From positions 1,736,001-1,800,000 of the forward strand of contig NZ_CP126970.1 of the NCBI RefSeq assembly GCF_030252185.1: 64,000 nucleotides of DNA. Direction: 5' to 3'. The notes under the pieces were generated by a model. That model worked only from the letters and a program-made list of their open reading frames with translations, was not told the DNA's origin and searched no databases. Numbering within the stretch: the stretch's first letter is position 1; each line of letters begins with the position of its first letter. The position numbers and the translations under genes were made by a program. Source of the DNA: Corynebacterium suedekumii (lineage in GTDB: Bacteria > Actinomycetota > Actinomycetes > Mycobacteriales > Mycobacteriaceae). Below, piece by piece: positions 1 to 7,546 of the stretch.

Positions 1-1
1 G

Positions 2-76
2 GAATACGCCCGCCGTTACCGGGACAAACACGGCGTTCTTCCCGAGGGCGTGCCACCGGAGATCCTCCGGGCCTGA
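2..76 (+). CDS. C-terminal end of a hypothetical protein (partial)
   Basis: An open frame enters from the left edge and encodes 24 residues ending in EILRA before a TGA at 74-76. The tail is charged (EYARRYRDKHG) and followed by a proline-containing end. Too little remains to name a family. The next gene is on the opposite strand and ends 5 bases away, so the two converge. Confidence 0.5.
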   Translation, partial: EYARRYRDKHGVLPEGVPPEILRA

Positions 77-81
77 CCGGG

Positions 82-399
82 CTACCGGTGCGGCAGCTCC
101 GTCCAGGTGGCCACCACCTCCGGGTCAGCCTTCTCGGCGATCTCGCGGAGCTCGTCGGCGTAGTGGGCGATGGAGTCGAACGCGTCCTGGCCCTGCGAGA
201 CGATCCAGCCGGTGAGGTGCTGCTCGTTGACCCGCACCGGGGCGGGGAAGCGGCAGCCGCCGGCGTACGCCACGTCGCCGCCGTCGGGGACGAGGTCGGA
301 GTCGGAGTCCTTCGGCATCGCAGACTGCCAGGCGCTGACCGCCGACCACACGGCGTCGCCATGATCATAGGAGTGCAGATCGAACTGGAGGGTGACCAC
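82..399 (-). CDS. Hypothetical protein, 105 aa
   Basis: A 105-residue acidic soluble protein with no signal peptide or membrane segment. The N-terminus (MVTLQFDLHSYDHGD) and the C-terminal helix rich in E/A/D look like normal coding sequence with actinobacterial codon use. I do not recognise a family. It converges on the truncated gene at the left edge and has a 148-base gap to the downstream end of arfB. Function unknown. Confidence 0.55.
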   Translation of the reverse strand: MVTLQFDLHSYDHGDAVWSAVSAWQSAMPKDSDSDLVPDGGDVAYAGGCRFPAPVRVNEQHLTGWIVSQGQDAFDSIAHYADELREIAEKADPEVVATWTELPHR

Positions 400-547
400 C
401 GAGAAGTTGGTCCACTAGGTGGGGCCGAGATGGGACCAGTCGTAATTGAGGGTGTATCTCTGTGCCATGTCTGCGAGCGTACGCACGCGCCGGACCCATG
501 CCCACGGTTCCAGCGCCATACGCAGGCGATTCCCTGCCGGCTTCCAG

Positions 548-991
548 TCAGTCCAGAGGTGGTCTGCGGCGACCGGCCTTGATCTCCGAGCGGTGTTGCT
601 TCGCGGCCCGTCTGCGCTTGACCGATCCCCGGGTCGGCCGGGTCTTCCTGCGGGCGGGTGGAGGAGGGGCGAGGGCTTCCCGCAGCAGGGCCGCCAGGCG
701 GTTCCGGGCCTCCGTGCGGTTCCGCAGCTGGGAACGTTGCGTGGACACCTGGACGCGCAGCACGGTGCCGGCGAGGCGGTGGTCGAGGTTGCGCAGAACC
801 CGGCGACGTTGGGCATCGCTGAGAGCGGTGGTGGTCGCGACGTCGATACTCAGCTGCACCTTGCTGTCGGTGGTGTTGACCCCCTGCCCACCGGGTCCGG
901 AGGACCGGGTGAACTGTTCACTGAGATCGGAGGCGGGGATGACCAGGCAGTCGGGGATCCCGGGGCCGGGGGCGAGGGGCAACGCGTCCAT
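548..991 (-). CDS. arfB: Alternative ribosome-rescue factor / peptidyl-tRNA hydrolase ArfB (YaeJ family)
   Basis: A 147-residue protein with the class I release-factor core. The GGQ catalytic tripeptide is at residues 34-36 within SSGPGGQGVN, followed by the typical SKVQLSIDV strand. The C-terminus is a long basic tail (RRKTRPTRGSVKRRRAAKQHR) like the one that in ArfB threads into the empty mRNA channel of a stalled ribosome. Known role: hydrolysis of peptidyl-tRNA on non-stop ribosomes. The length matches the family (about 140 aa), and the codon-recognition domains of RF1/RF2 are absent, which separates it from prfA/prfB. Confidence 0.92.
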   Translation of the reverse strand: MDALPLAPGPGIPDCLVIPASDLSEQFTRSSGPGGQGVNTTDSKVQLSIDVATTTALSDAQRRRVLRNLDHRLAGTVLRVQVSTQRSQLRNRTEARNRLAALLREALAPPPPARRKTRPTRGSVKRRRAAKQHRSEIKAGRRRPPLD

Positions 992-1033
992 GAGGTGAGT
1001 ATAGGTAGGTCGCCGGGTCGCCCGCGGCCCTGA

Positions 1034-1225
1034 TCAGGCGGACACGTCGAGCTTGTCCTGGACAGCTTCCCGGATCCAGGAGGACACCGAATGGCCGTCG
1101 TCGGCGGCGCGGCGCCTGACTTCCTCATAGACATCCCGGTGGAAGCGGACGGGGATGGGGGAGGTGAGTTCTCCGTTTCGACGTCGAACGGGCACCGGAG
1201 GGGCCGGTGACGGCTCAGTGGTCAT
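1034..1225 (-). CDS. Ribbon-helix-helix (CopG/Arc-like) DNA-binding protein
   Basis: A 63-residue protein beginning MTTEPSPAPP. The second half carries a short strand (SPIPVRFHRD) and two helices (VYEEVRRRAADDG, SVSSWIREAVQDKL), the ribbon-helix-helix fold used by small repressors and antitoxins. The start at 1225 is preferred because an AAGGAAAGG ribosome-binding site lies just upstream; an in-frame ATG at 1243 overlaps that site. No toxin gene is adjacent, so a stand-alone regulator is as likely as an antitoxin. Confidence 0.75.
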   Translation of the reverse strand: MTTEPSPAPPVPVRRRNGELTSPIPVRFHRDVYEEVRRRAADDGHSVSSWIREAVQDKLDVSA

Positions 1226-1350
1226 GTCGATCCTTTCCTTCATTCGGTGAAAAAGTCGAAGGGTCGATCATTGGAGCTGGCGGCAGGAATGCCCTTCCCG
1301 ACAACTATATATACATGTGTGGGGTCTGTGTGTTACTTCGGAAACATCAG

Positions 1351-2388
1351 TTACCTCCGATGTGGGGGAGCGTCGACCTGGGTGGGGTCCAACCCGCGAC
1401 GACGCAGCTCCTCGGCTGCACGATCCAACCCGCCATGTTCGAGGGCGGCGAGCGCCGTCCGGCCGCTCCACACCGGCCGGCCGAAACGTCGCACCGTGAC
1501 GGACAGGTTACCGGCGAGGTGCTCCAGGTCGCCGGGGACGTTGCGGTGCTCGCTGGGCAGCGGGACGGGGAGCACGAAGGCGTCGTCACGCGGGGCGGTG
1601 GCGGTGACCTCGACGTCCCAGCCGTAACCACGGCCGGTGAGATGCCAGTGCTCGTTGCTGGTGCGGGTCCGGACCGGGCTGACGGCCGGGTTGCCCAGGC
1701 GGAGGACGCGACCATCGGGAAGCCGGACCACGAGCGCGGTGACCTCGACCGTCATGGGGCCGGCGGTGACCAGGCCACCGGCGAAGGCGACGCACACGCC
1801 GGGCTCGCCGAACCCCTGCGCCTGACCCCACCACCAGGAGTCCGGGAACCCCTCCCTGCCCCAGTTCTTCTCGCCGTAGACCTGTGCGCCGTCGAACTCC
1901 CAGGTCTCGTCACCGAGTGTGGCGGTACCGGACGCGCGCCCGCCGAGCAGCCACGGATGCCAGTACTGGTTGAGGCCCGGGATGGTCTGGAAGATGCTCG
2001 ACCCGCCGACGGCCCGGTGCGGCCAGGGGGCGGGGTCATCGATGGTGAGGTCGAGGCGGGCGTCCGGGCCGAGATCCACCTGCAGGCGCCGGGTGGTCCC
2101 CTCGAAGGCGCCCCTCCCGCCGCGCACCCCCATTCGGTCGGGGTCGGTCCAGCTCCCGTCGACGGCGGTGGTGCGGATGAATCCGTTCGGCCAGGCGGCC
2201 AGCCCGATCGTCGACCATGCACCCAACGGGCTGCGGTTCGCGCCGCACAGGGCGATGAGCACCCGGCCGGAGTCGGGATCGGTGATCCGCCAGAAGTAGC
2301 CCTCCATCGACACTCCGCGGTGGGCGCGGGTGGGGTCGCCGAAGGGGAAGTCGGCGCCGGTGGCGCGGTAACGTGTGATCGGGGTCAT
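1351..2388 (-). CDS. Tocopherol-cyclase-like protein
   Basis: A 345-residue soluble protein resembling the tocopherol cyclase family: an N-terminal EGYFWRITDP strand, the central GRASGTATLGDETWEFDGAQVYGEKNWG block (given here as landmarks GRASG, WEFDGA, YGEKNWG) and the SWWWGQAQGF motif. Plant members close the chromanol ring; bacterial relatives are mostly uncharacterised lipocalin-like proteins, so the substrate is unknown. The start MTPITRYRA at 2388 is chosen because the 23 residues upstream look non-coding. It is transcribed away from the toxin-antitoxin pair. Confidence 0.7.
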   Translation of the reverse strand: MTPITRYRATGADFPFGDPTRAHRGVSMEGYFWRITDPDSGRVLIALCGANRSPLGAWSTIGLAAWPNGFIRTTAVDGSWTDPDRMGVRGGRGAFEGTTRRLQVDLGPDARLDLTIDDPAPWPHRAVGGSSIFQTIPGLNQYWHPWLLGGRASGTATLGDETWEFDGAQVYGEKNWGREGFPDSWWWGQAQGFGEPGVCVAFAGGLVTAGPMTVEVTALVVRLPDGRVLRLGNPAVSPVRTRTSNEHWHLTGRGYGWDVEVTATAPRDDAFVLPVPLPSEHRNVPGDLEHLAGNLSVTVRRFGRPVWSGRTALAALEHGGLDRAAEELRRRGLDPTQVDAPPHRR

Positions 2389-2477
2389 AGTCCCAGTCAA
2401 GCACAGAGGGCCCGGCCGGGTGAATGCTCTGACTGCGGGGTATTGCGGACCTTGCATCCCCGCGGGGGATCGTTAGG

Positions 2478-2497
2478 ATGTAGGTACGTACCTACAT
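2478..2497. promoter_or_regulatory. Perfect 20-bp palindrome, likely TA operator
   Basis: ATGTAGGTACGTACCTACAT is a perfect palindrome ending 16 bases before the antitoxin start and overlapping its leader. Phd/YefM antitoxins usually bind palindromes of this type to repress their own operon, so this is the probable autoregulatory operator. That is inference from position and symmetry. Confidence 0.7.
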
Positions 2498-2513
2498 GAT
2501 GGAGGTGGCAGTG

Positions 2514-2765
2514 ATGGAGACTGTGTCTTCGCGGGAGTTCAACCGGGACGTCAGTGCCGCAAAACGCGCCGCAGATCACGGGCCGGTGGTGGTCACTGAT
2601 CGCGGAGAACCCGCGTACGTCCTGCTGTCCATCGCGGAGTATCGCCGGCTCACCGACCATGACGCTTCGGTTTTCCTCGCCCGTCTTCGAATGGATGATC
2701 TCGGGGAGGATGTGGATCTCACGTTTCCGCCGGCAGAGCTGGACTTCAAGGTTCCCGAGTTCTGA
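2514..2765 (+). CDS. Phd/YefM-family antitoxin
   Basis: An 83-residue protein starting METVSSREFNRD, the typical Phd/YefM N-terminus. It continues with an AAKRAADHGPVVVTDRGEPAYVLLS core (landmarks: VVVTDRG, PAYVLLS) and the IAEYRRL helix. The acidic C-terminus would wrap the toxin. The ATG at 2514 is preferred over 2496 because GGAGGTG lies at the right spacing before it. The stop codon overlaps the toxin ATG by one base, a classic translationally coupled toxin-antitoxin pair. Confidence 0.9.
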   Translation: METVSSREFNRDVSAAKRAADHGPVVVTDRGEPAYVLLSIAEYRRLTDHDASVFLARLRMDDLGEDVDLTFPPAELDFKVPEF

Positions 2766-3175
2766 TGTACATCATCGACACCAACGTGGTCAGCGAACTC
2801 CGCAAACCCACCGCGAACCCGCAGGTGCTGGCGTGGTTCTCCGAACGTCGACCGGCCGACATGTATCTCAGTGCTGTCACCGTGTTCGAACTCGAACTGG
2901 GTGTCCAACGCCTCGAGCGACGGGATCAGATACAGGGCAGGAAACTCCGGCGGTGGCTGGACCAGGAGGTCCTGGACCTTTTCTCCGGTCGAATCCTACC
3001 CGTGGACACGCCCGTGGCCATCAGATCGGCGGGGCTTCATGCCCCTGATCCCCGCCCCGAGCGTGACTGCCTCATCGCGGCAACGGCGCTGGTCCACAAC
3101 ATGAGTGTGGTCACCCGGAGCATCAAGGACCTCCAGCCACTCACCGTCCGGTGCATCGACCCCTGGCTCAGCTGA
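2765..3175 (+). CDS. PIN-domain ribonuclease toxin (VapC/FitB-like)
   Basis: A 136-residue PIN domain protein. The acidic metal-binding residues are visible: D5 in MYIIDTNVVSEL, E42 in FELELG, and D101 in ERDCLIAATA. Family members cleave RNA (often initiator tRNA or rRNA) and are neutralised by the upstream antitoxin. Pairing with a Phd-type antitoxin rather than VapB resembles the FitB-like branch. It overlaps the antitoxin by one base (TGATG). All catalytic acids are present, so it should be active. Confidence 0.9.
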   Translation: MYIIDTNVVSELRKPTANPQVLAWFSERRPADMYLSAVTVFELELGVQRLERRDQIQGRKLRRWLDQEVLDLFSGRILPVDTPVAIRSAGLHAPDPRPERDCLIAATALVHNMSVVTRSIKDLQPLTVRCIDPWLS

Positions 3176-3342
3176 CAGCAGCCCGGGCTCCGTGAGCGAG
3201 GTGGTGGGCCCAGGAGAACCTAAGGAGAAACCGCCTCCGACACGAGATGTCAACCTCGGCCATGAACGGGAGCGGATGACCCCGGTGGCAGTGATCCACG
3301 ACAGCAGTGACGACGCTGTCCCGCGTAGGGGGAGGGCCGGTG

Positions 3343-3981
3343 TCACCCGAAGTCCCGGTGCGCCTGATCGAGCAGTTCGAACACGGTCTTCTGGCCGCCC
3401 GCGAAGCGCTTCAGCCCCACCATTCGCCGGCCGAACATCGCCGAGTTGACGGACTCGAGTCCGCGGACGGTCGGGTTGAGCCCGGACCGGTAGGAGTCGA
3501 AGGTGCACGGACGGAGCTGGAGGAACACCATGAACTGACCCTTGTAGGGCCACCGGCCGCCGACGTGACGGGAGGTCACCGCCTCGATGTCCCGCCAGGC
3601 CGTCGACCAGGTGACGCTCTGCTCACCCTTCTTCTGCCGGTACTCCGCCAGCCCCTCCCAGGTCAGGACGAGAATGGAGCGGTGGACCATCTGCATGATG
3701 ACAGCGGGGATCCCGAACACGCCGAAAAAGCCCACACACAGCAGGCCCATCCACGCACCGGGGTGGGCGAATCCGGCGGTCCATGCACCGGAGTAGACGA
3801 ATGCCGAGTAGAGGAACAGTGCACCGATCGCCGAGAAGATGAGGCAGCCGATGAGGGCGAGGGCGAAGGTGCTCAGCGGCTGCGGGATCTCCACGTGACC
3901 CGTCGACCGCAACTGCTGGTACCGGTCCTGCGCCAGTCTGCTGTTCACGCGCACATCGTACGGCGGGTGGGGGTCAACCAT
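3343..3981 (-). CDS. Membrane protein, paralogue of the 5198-5830 gene
   Basis: About 212 residues with two hydrophobic segments near the N-terminus (LALIGCLIFSAIGALFLY and GLLCVGFFGVFGIPAVI), then a soluble C-terminal domain containing W-x-D-I-E-A-V, VGGRWP and QLRP motifs and ending DQAHRDFG. The same order and motifs occur in the gene at 5198-5830, so the two are paralogues. The architecture (two membrane helices plus a PH-like domain) resembles STM3941-like proteins, but function is unknown. ATG 3981 has an AGGTG site; GTG 3948 would match the paralogue start better, so the start is uncertain. Confidence 0.65.
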   Translation of the reverse strand: MVDPHPPYDVRVNSRLAQDRYQQLRSTGHVEIPQPLSTFALALIGCLIFSAIGALFLYSAFVYSGAWTAGFAHPGAWMGLLCVGFFGVFGIPAVIMQMVHRSILVLTWEGLAEYRQKKGEQSVTWSTAWRDIEAVTSRHVGGRWPYKGQFMVFLQLRPCTFDSYRSGLNPTVRGLESVNSAMFGRRMVGLKRFAGGQKTVFELLDQAHRDFG

Positions 3982-4032
3982 CGGATTCACCTGGGTTTTT
4001 CGTACCCTGGGCAACCTCGTACAATCGGCCCG

Positions 4033-4524
4033 GTGAATCCCGCAGACCTCATCGGAACGACCGTCGGCGTGGGCATGATCGTCGCCGGTCTCGTCCTCGT
4101 CGGGTACTGCCTGTGGTGGCGCAGCGGCAGATCGTCGTCTGCCCGGTGGTGGATGCGCACCGAACCGGTGGAGCAGATGCAGGGCTACCCACCCTTCGAG
4201 GCCCTCGGGCTGGTGTGGCTGCCGGTCGCGGCGGAGACCCTGATGTTCATCGGGGCCCTGGTCACCCTCGGTCCGTGGCTGGCCGACAACCTCGACCTCG
4301 TGCTCTATCCTCTGGTGGTCCTCAACGGGGCACAGTTCCTGCTGCTCATCGGTGCCCGAGTCGTCTCCTACAACACGGTGCTGCCGTTGTGGATCTACCC
4401 CAGGTGGTTGCGGCGGGAGCGGGCAACGGACGCCCGGTGGTTACGGCGTCAGAGTCGGCAGAGTCGGCAGCGTCCCGAGAGTCGACAGCATCCTCAGAGC
4501 CAGTCGGGTGGACCTACGGGGTAG
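4033..4524 (+). CDS. Small integral membrane protein, 163 aa
   Basis: A GTG-started reading frame (VNPADLIG) encoding three or four hydrophobic segments (VGMIVAGLVLVGYCLWW, LPVAAETLMFIGALVTL, NLDLVLYPLVVLNGAQFLLLIGA) and a low-complexity C-terminus rich in R, Q and S caused by short repeats near 4447-4500. It is divergent from the 3343-3981 gene with about 50 bases between starts, so they likely share a promoter region. No family recognised. Confidence 0.6.
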   Translation: MNPADLIGTTVGVGMIVAGLVLVGYCLWWRSGRSSSARWWMRTEPVEQMQGYPPFEALGLVWLPVAAETLMFIGALVTLGPWLADNLDLVLYPLVVLNGAQFLLLIGARVVSYNTVLPLWIYPRWLRRERATDARWLRRQSRQSRQRPESRQHPQSQSGGPTG

Positions 4525-4534
4525 ATCCCGCCAG

Positions 4535-4576
4535 GTCACAGCCCGATTCACAGAGCGGTTCACAATGCTTTTCACA
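4535..4576. repeat. Four TCACA repeats at exact 12-bp spacing
   Basis: The hexamer KTCACA occurs at 4535, 4547, 4559 and 4571 (GTCACA once, TTCACA three times), each 12 bases after the last, in the gap between two convergent genes. The last copy overlaps the stop codon of the gene on the minus strand. The intervening six bases are not conserved. Confidence 0.55.
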
Positions 4577-5201
4577 GTGCGCCGCCGCCGTAAAACCGGC
4601 GGGCGTTCTCCAGGAACCCGGCGAAGTCACCGGCGGACATCTCCTTCATCGCCGGGATGCGCACGGACTTCAGGGGTTTCGGCCCGAAGAAAACGGTGTC
4701 GCGCACCGAGACGTTGATGATCCGCCGTGAGGTGGGGTCGAGGGCCAGCGCGCGCTGCCGGCCGGCATCCGTCAGCGGCATGACCAGCGCCCGCTGGTAC
4801 CCGTCGTCGTAGGGGTTGGGCTCGAAGCGGTGTGTCGGCGCCTCCAGATCGCCCCACGGCACCGGGCCGACGCCGTCGATGGTGATACCCCGGGTGTCCA
4901 CCGTCCACACGGCTCCCCGGACGTTGCGGCTGCGTCGGCGCAGCGTTAGTCCGGCGACCAGGCCCCCGGCCCCGATGAGCATGCTGAACAGTCCGATGGT
5001 GAGCAGCGTGGTGTCGGGCACAGCCACCCCGAACCCCAGCCCTGCCAACCCGAGGATGAGCGGGATGGGGGAGATGGCGAGGAAGAGGATGGCCCCGAGC
5101 CGGTTGAGCTGGTGGGTCGCCTCGATGGTGGTGGTCCCACGCAGCTGGAGCTCGCCCATGAGGTCCTGCGGGGTGCGTGGCATGCCGGTCGCCTGGTTCA
5201 T
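4572..5201 (-). CDS. Membrane protein of unknown function, 209 aa
   Basis: Starts MNQATGMPRTPQDL, then two hydrophobic segments (AILFLAISPIPLILGLAG and LLTIGLFSMLIGAGGLVAGL) and a soluble C-terminal half containing WTVDTRGITIDGVGPVPWGD (landmark: WGDLEAP) that resembles a PH-like domain of actinobacterial membrane proteins. Its ATG overlaps the stop of the upstream gene (ATGA), so it is translated in an operon with the 5198-5830 gene. The longer reading frame back to 5636 lies antisense-in-frame over the neighbour and is rejected. Confidence 0.7.
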   Translation of the reverse strand: MNQATGMPRTPQDLMGELQLRGTTTIEATHQLNRLGAILFLAISPIPLILGLAGLGFGVAVPDTTLLTIGLFSMLIGAGGLVAGLTLRRRSRNVRGAVWTVDTRGITIDGVGPVPWGDLEAPTHRFEPNPYDDGYQRALVMPLTDAGRQRALALDPTSRRIINVSVRDTVFFGPKPLKSVRIPAMKEMSAGDFAGFLENARRFYGGGAL

Positions 5202-5830
5202 GTCATTCTCCTCGTCGTCGGGTCGGCACCGAAGTCCCGGTGCGCCCGCTGAAGCAGTTGTTCCAGTAACTTCGACCCGCCCTGGAAGCGGCGCAGTGCC
5301 ACCGACCCTGCGCCGAACAGGCGGCTGTTGGCCTTCTCCAGGCGCCGGGCCATCGGGCTGAGCCCCTCGTGGTAGCGGCGATATGCTTCCGGCCGCAGAT
5401 GAAGGAACACGGTGTAGGCACCTTTCGACGGCCAGCGGCCGCCGACGTACTGGCCGGTCACCGCCTCGATGTCCGACCAGCTCAACGAGGACGTCTGCAG
5501 GCGTTGCCCGGAATTGTCCCGGTGTTCCTCGATGCCGTCCCAGGTGAGCACCAGAGACGACCTCAGCCGCATTTGCACCAACAGGGCAGGAATACCCACC
5601 ACGCCGAAGAAGCCGACGGCGAGCAGACTCATCCACACGGCGGCATTCGTGAGCATCCGCCCCACGGACCCGAGGTCACTCCACCGGGCGATCAGCCCCG
5701 CCACCCCGATCGCGGTGAACGCGAGACAACCGAGGAGAACCAGCGCCTGGTGTCGCAGCGACTCGGGAATCTCGACGCGCCCGGTGCTGCGCAGCTGCTG
5801 GCACCGCTCCTGCGCCCGCTGTAATGACAT
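5198..5830 (-). CDS. Membrane protein, paralogue of the 3343-3981 gene
   Basis: A 210-residue protein starting MSLQRAQERCQQLRSTG, with two membrane helices (ALVLLGCLAFTAIGVAGLI and SLLAVGFFGVVGIPALLV) and a soluble domain with SDIEAVTGQYVGGRWPSKG and an AHRDFGAD terminus. Alignment by eye with the 3343-3981 protein is clear over the whole length (QLRSTG-VEIP, VGFFGV-GIPA, VGGRWP-KG). It is the first gene of a two-gene unit with the 4572-5201 gene. Function unknown. Confidence 0.75.
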   Translation of the reverse strand: MSLQRAQERCQQLRSTGRVEIPESLRHQALVLLGCLAFTAIGVAGLIARWSDLGSVGRMLTNAAVWMSLLAVGFFGVVGIPALLVQMRLRSSLVLTWDGIEEHRDNSGQRLQTSSLSWSDIEAVTGQYVGGRWPSKGAYTVFLHLRPEAYRRYHEGLSPMARRLEKANSRLFGAGSVALRRFQGGSKLLEQLLQRAHRDFGADPTTRRMT

Positions 5831-5885
5831 GCATCCATTGTGGGGGATTCTTATCGACGCCACCCGTCCCGTTACTTTGATGGTG

Positions 5886-5900
5886 TCCCCATAATGGGGA
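5886..5900. promoter_or_regulatory. 7-bp inverted repeat upstream of the 5198-5830 operon
   Basis: TCCCCAT-A-ATGGGGA, a perfect 7-bp inverted repeat with a single central base, 56 bases upstream of the ATG at 5830. Position and symmetry suit an operator; no regulator can be named. Confidence 0.35.
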
Positions 5901-5939
5901 TAGTCGCTGGGCCCGGTATGGCTTAATCGCCCTGTAGTT

Positions 5940-6507
5940 TCCATGATCCGGGGGGTGTTGCCGCCGGGCTACCAGGACACCCGTTGACTGCTAATAGGGA
6001 CACGGACGAACCTCAAGGTTCAGTTCTCTTTGTAACGTGGGTGCCAGCACCGGATGTCGAGACACCAGCGACGAGGTTCGACCTGTCACTGTTGCTCCGA
6101 CACACGAGGAGGCCGGCCATGACCACCGGCACCATCGACGTCACCATCGGATTAGACGTCGGCAAAACCAACCACCACGCCTGCGCGATGCTGGAAACAG
6201 GCGAGATCATCTACGACAAACCCCTACCTCAGGACGAAGACCAGCTGCGCAAGGTCTTCACCGACCTGCAGGAGCACGGTGTCGTCCTGGTGGTCGTTGA
6301 CCAGCCCAACACCATCGGCGCCCTGCCTATCGCCGTGGCCCGGGATGCCGGCTGCCTCGTCGGCTACCTGCCGGGACTGGCCATGCGCAAAGCCGCGGAC
6401 CTGTACCCCGGCAGGTCGAAGACCGACCGGCGGGACGCGTTCATCATCGCCGATACCGCCCGGACGATGCCGCACACCCTGCGGGCCGTCGACCGTGACA
6501 ACGACGT
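5940..6507 (+). mobile_element. IS110-family element, left part only
   Basis: About 180 non-coding bases with the GGGGGGTGTTGCCGCC-type terminus seen at IS110-family ends precede an IS110 transposase start. The element is cut at about 6507, where the left end of an IS3 element begins (GGTGGACACGC at about 6526). No right half is found in this window. The 5831-6118 stretch otherwise holds only the promoter of the leftward operon and this non-coding IS end. Confidence 0.7.
6119..6507 (+). pseudogene. IS110-family transposase, N-terminal fragment
   Basis: Reads MTTGTIDVTIGLDVGKTNHH, the DEDD-type RuvC-like N-terminus of IS110 transposases, and runs through KTDRRDAFIIADTAR, which carries the third and fourth acidic positions. 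Family members are about 400 aa with a C-terminal transposase_20 domain; here only about 130 residues remain before the IS3 junction. The coding frame runs on into the IS3 end and terminates at 6616 without meaning. Confidence 0.85.
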
Positions 6508-6578
6508 GGGACCTGACCCCTTGATGGTGGACACGCTGAAACCAGCATCACGCTGGGGAAGTGAGGTACCTTTCCACC

Positions 6579-6920
6579 ATGCCACGCAAGACCTACACCG
6601 AGCAGTTCAAGCGTGACGCAGTGGTGTTGTACGAGTCGACTCCCGGAGCCACGGTCAACGCGATCGCCTCCGATCTCGGAGTCAACCGCAACTCCCTGCG
6701 CACCTGGCTCGATGCCTTCGGCACCGGCACCAAAACCAACGCCAACGGCGAGAAAGTCGCCAGCCCCGTCGCCGCCGCCAACAGCGCACGCACCCCGGCT
6801 GAAGGACTCTCCGATACCGAGCGCATCCGCGTGTTGGAACGCGAAAACGCCAAGCTCCGGGAGGAACGAGAAATCCTACGCAAGGCGGCTAAATATTTCG
6901 CGGAAGAGACGAATTGGTGA
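6579..6920 (+). CDS. IS3-family transposase OrfA
   Basis: A 113-residue protein beginning MPRKTYTEQFKRDAVVLYE, the helix-turn-helix of IS3 OrfA (ATVNAIASDLGVNRNSLRTWL region), followed by a leucine-zipper-like stretch (RIRVLERENAKLREEREILRK region) and ending AAKYFAEETNW. The TGA overlaps the GTG of orfB. In this family OrfAB is produced by -1 frameshifting. Intact in length. Confidence 0.9.
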   Translation: MPRKTYTEQFKRDAVVLYESTPGATVNAIASDLGVNRNSLRTWLDAFGTGTKTNANGEKVASPVAAANSARTPAEGLSDTERIRVLERENAKLREEREILRKAAKYFAEETNW

Positions 6921-7546
6921 ACCGCTTCCGATTTGTTGACGACCACCGAGACTTCTACGAGGTCAAGCGGTTATGTGAGGTTCTGAAGATCAACCGGTCC
7001 TCGTACTACGCCTGGAAATCGGCTGCCCCTGCCCGCCGGCAACGCCTCGTCGCCGACGCGGTGCTGGGAGCGCAGATCAAGACCACCTTCAACGCCGAGA
7101 ACGGCTGCTACGGGGCGAAACGTGTGACTGCGACTATCAACTCCAGCGACGGCAACTCCGCCGGCGGCGTTGTTGTGCAGCGGGTCAATCACAAGCGCAC
7201 GGCCCGGCTGATGCGGCAGATGGGTCTGTTCGGCTACACGAAAAAACGCCGCGTGAAAACCACCGTGTCTGCGAAACGGGTTCCGACGTTCCCGGACCTG
7301 CTGCAACGCCGGTTCACTGCGGACAGGCCGAACGCGGTCTACGTCGGCGATATCACGTACCTGCCGATCGCGGACGGGTCGAATATGTACCTGGCCACCG
7401 TTATTGATTGTTATTCGCGGCAGTTGACCGGTTTCGCGATCGCCGATCACATGCGCACCGAGCTCGTCGAGGAAGCTCTCACGATGGCGCAGAAGGTGCG
7501 CGGAGACCTGAATGGGGCGATTTTCCACTCGGATCACGGCAGTGTT
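6917..7546 (+). pseudogene. IS3-family transposase OrfB, 5' part
   Basis: Starts VNRFRFVDDHRDFYEVKRL and continues through YVGDITYLPI (first catalytic D) and IFHSDHGSV (second D) before the IS30 junction. The final segment with the catalytic E is missing from this element. The frame runs on to 7783 inside IS30 DNA without meaning. The sequence differs from the IS3 at 17887, so this is a distinct IS3 subtype. Confidence 0.85.

Larger units (their letters stand above)
6508..7546 (+). mobile_element. IS3-family element, left two thirds
   Basis: Left terminus reads about GGGACCTGACCCCTTGATGG then TGGACACGCTG, the same plan as the IS3 element at 17887. It carries orfA intact and orfB up to the codons HSDHGSV, where an IS30 element begins at 7547. 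The sequence on the other side of the IS30 belongs to a different IS3 type (see 9044-9372). Confidence 0.8.

Noticed and set aside
415..816. 133-residue minus-strand frame overlapping arfB
   Set aside because: Out of frame with arfB over most of its length, no family features.
4535..4576. CRISPR-like array
   Set aside because: Only six conserved bases per unit, 12-base period, no cas genes; not a CRISPR.
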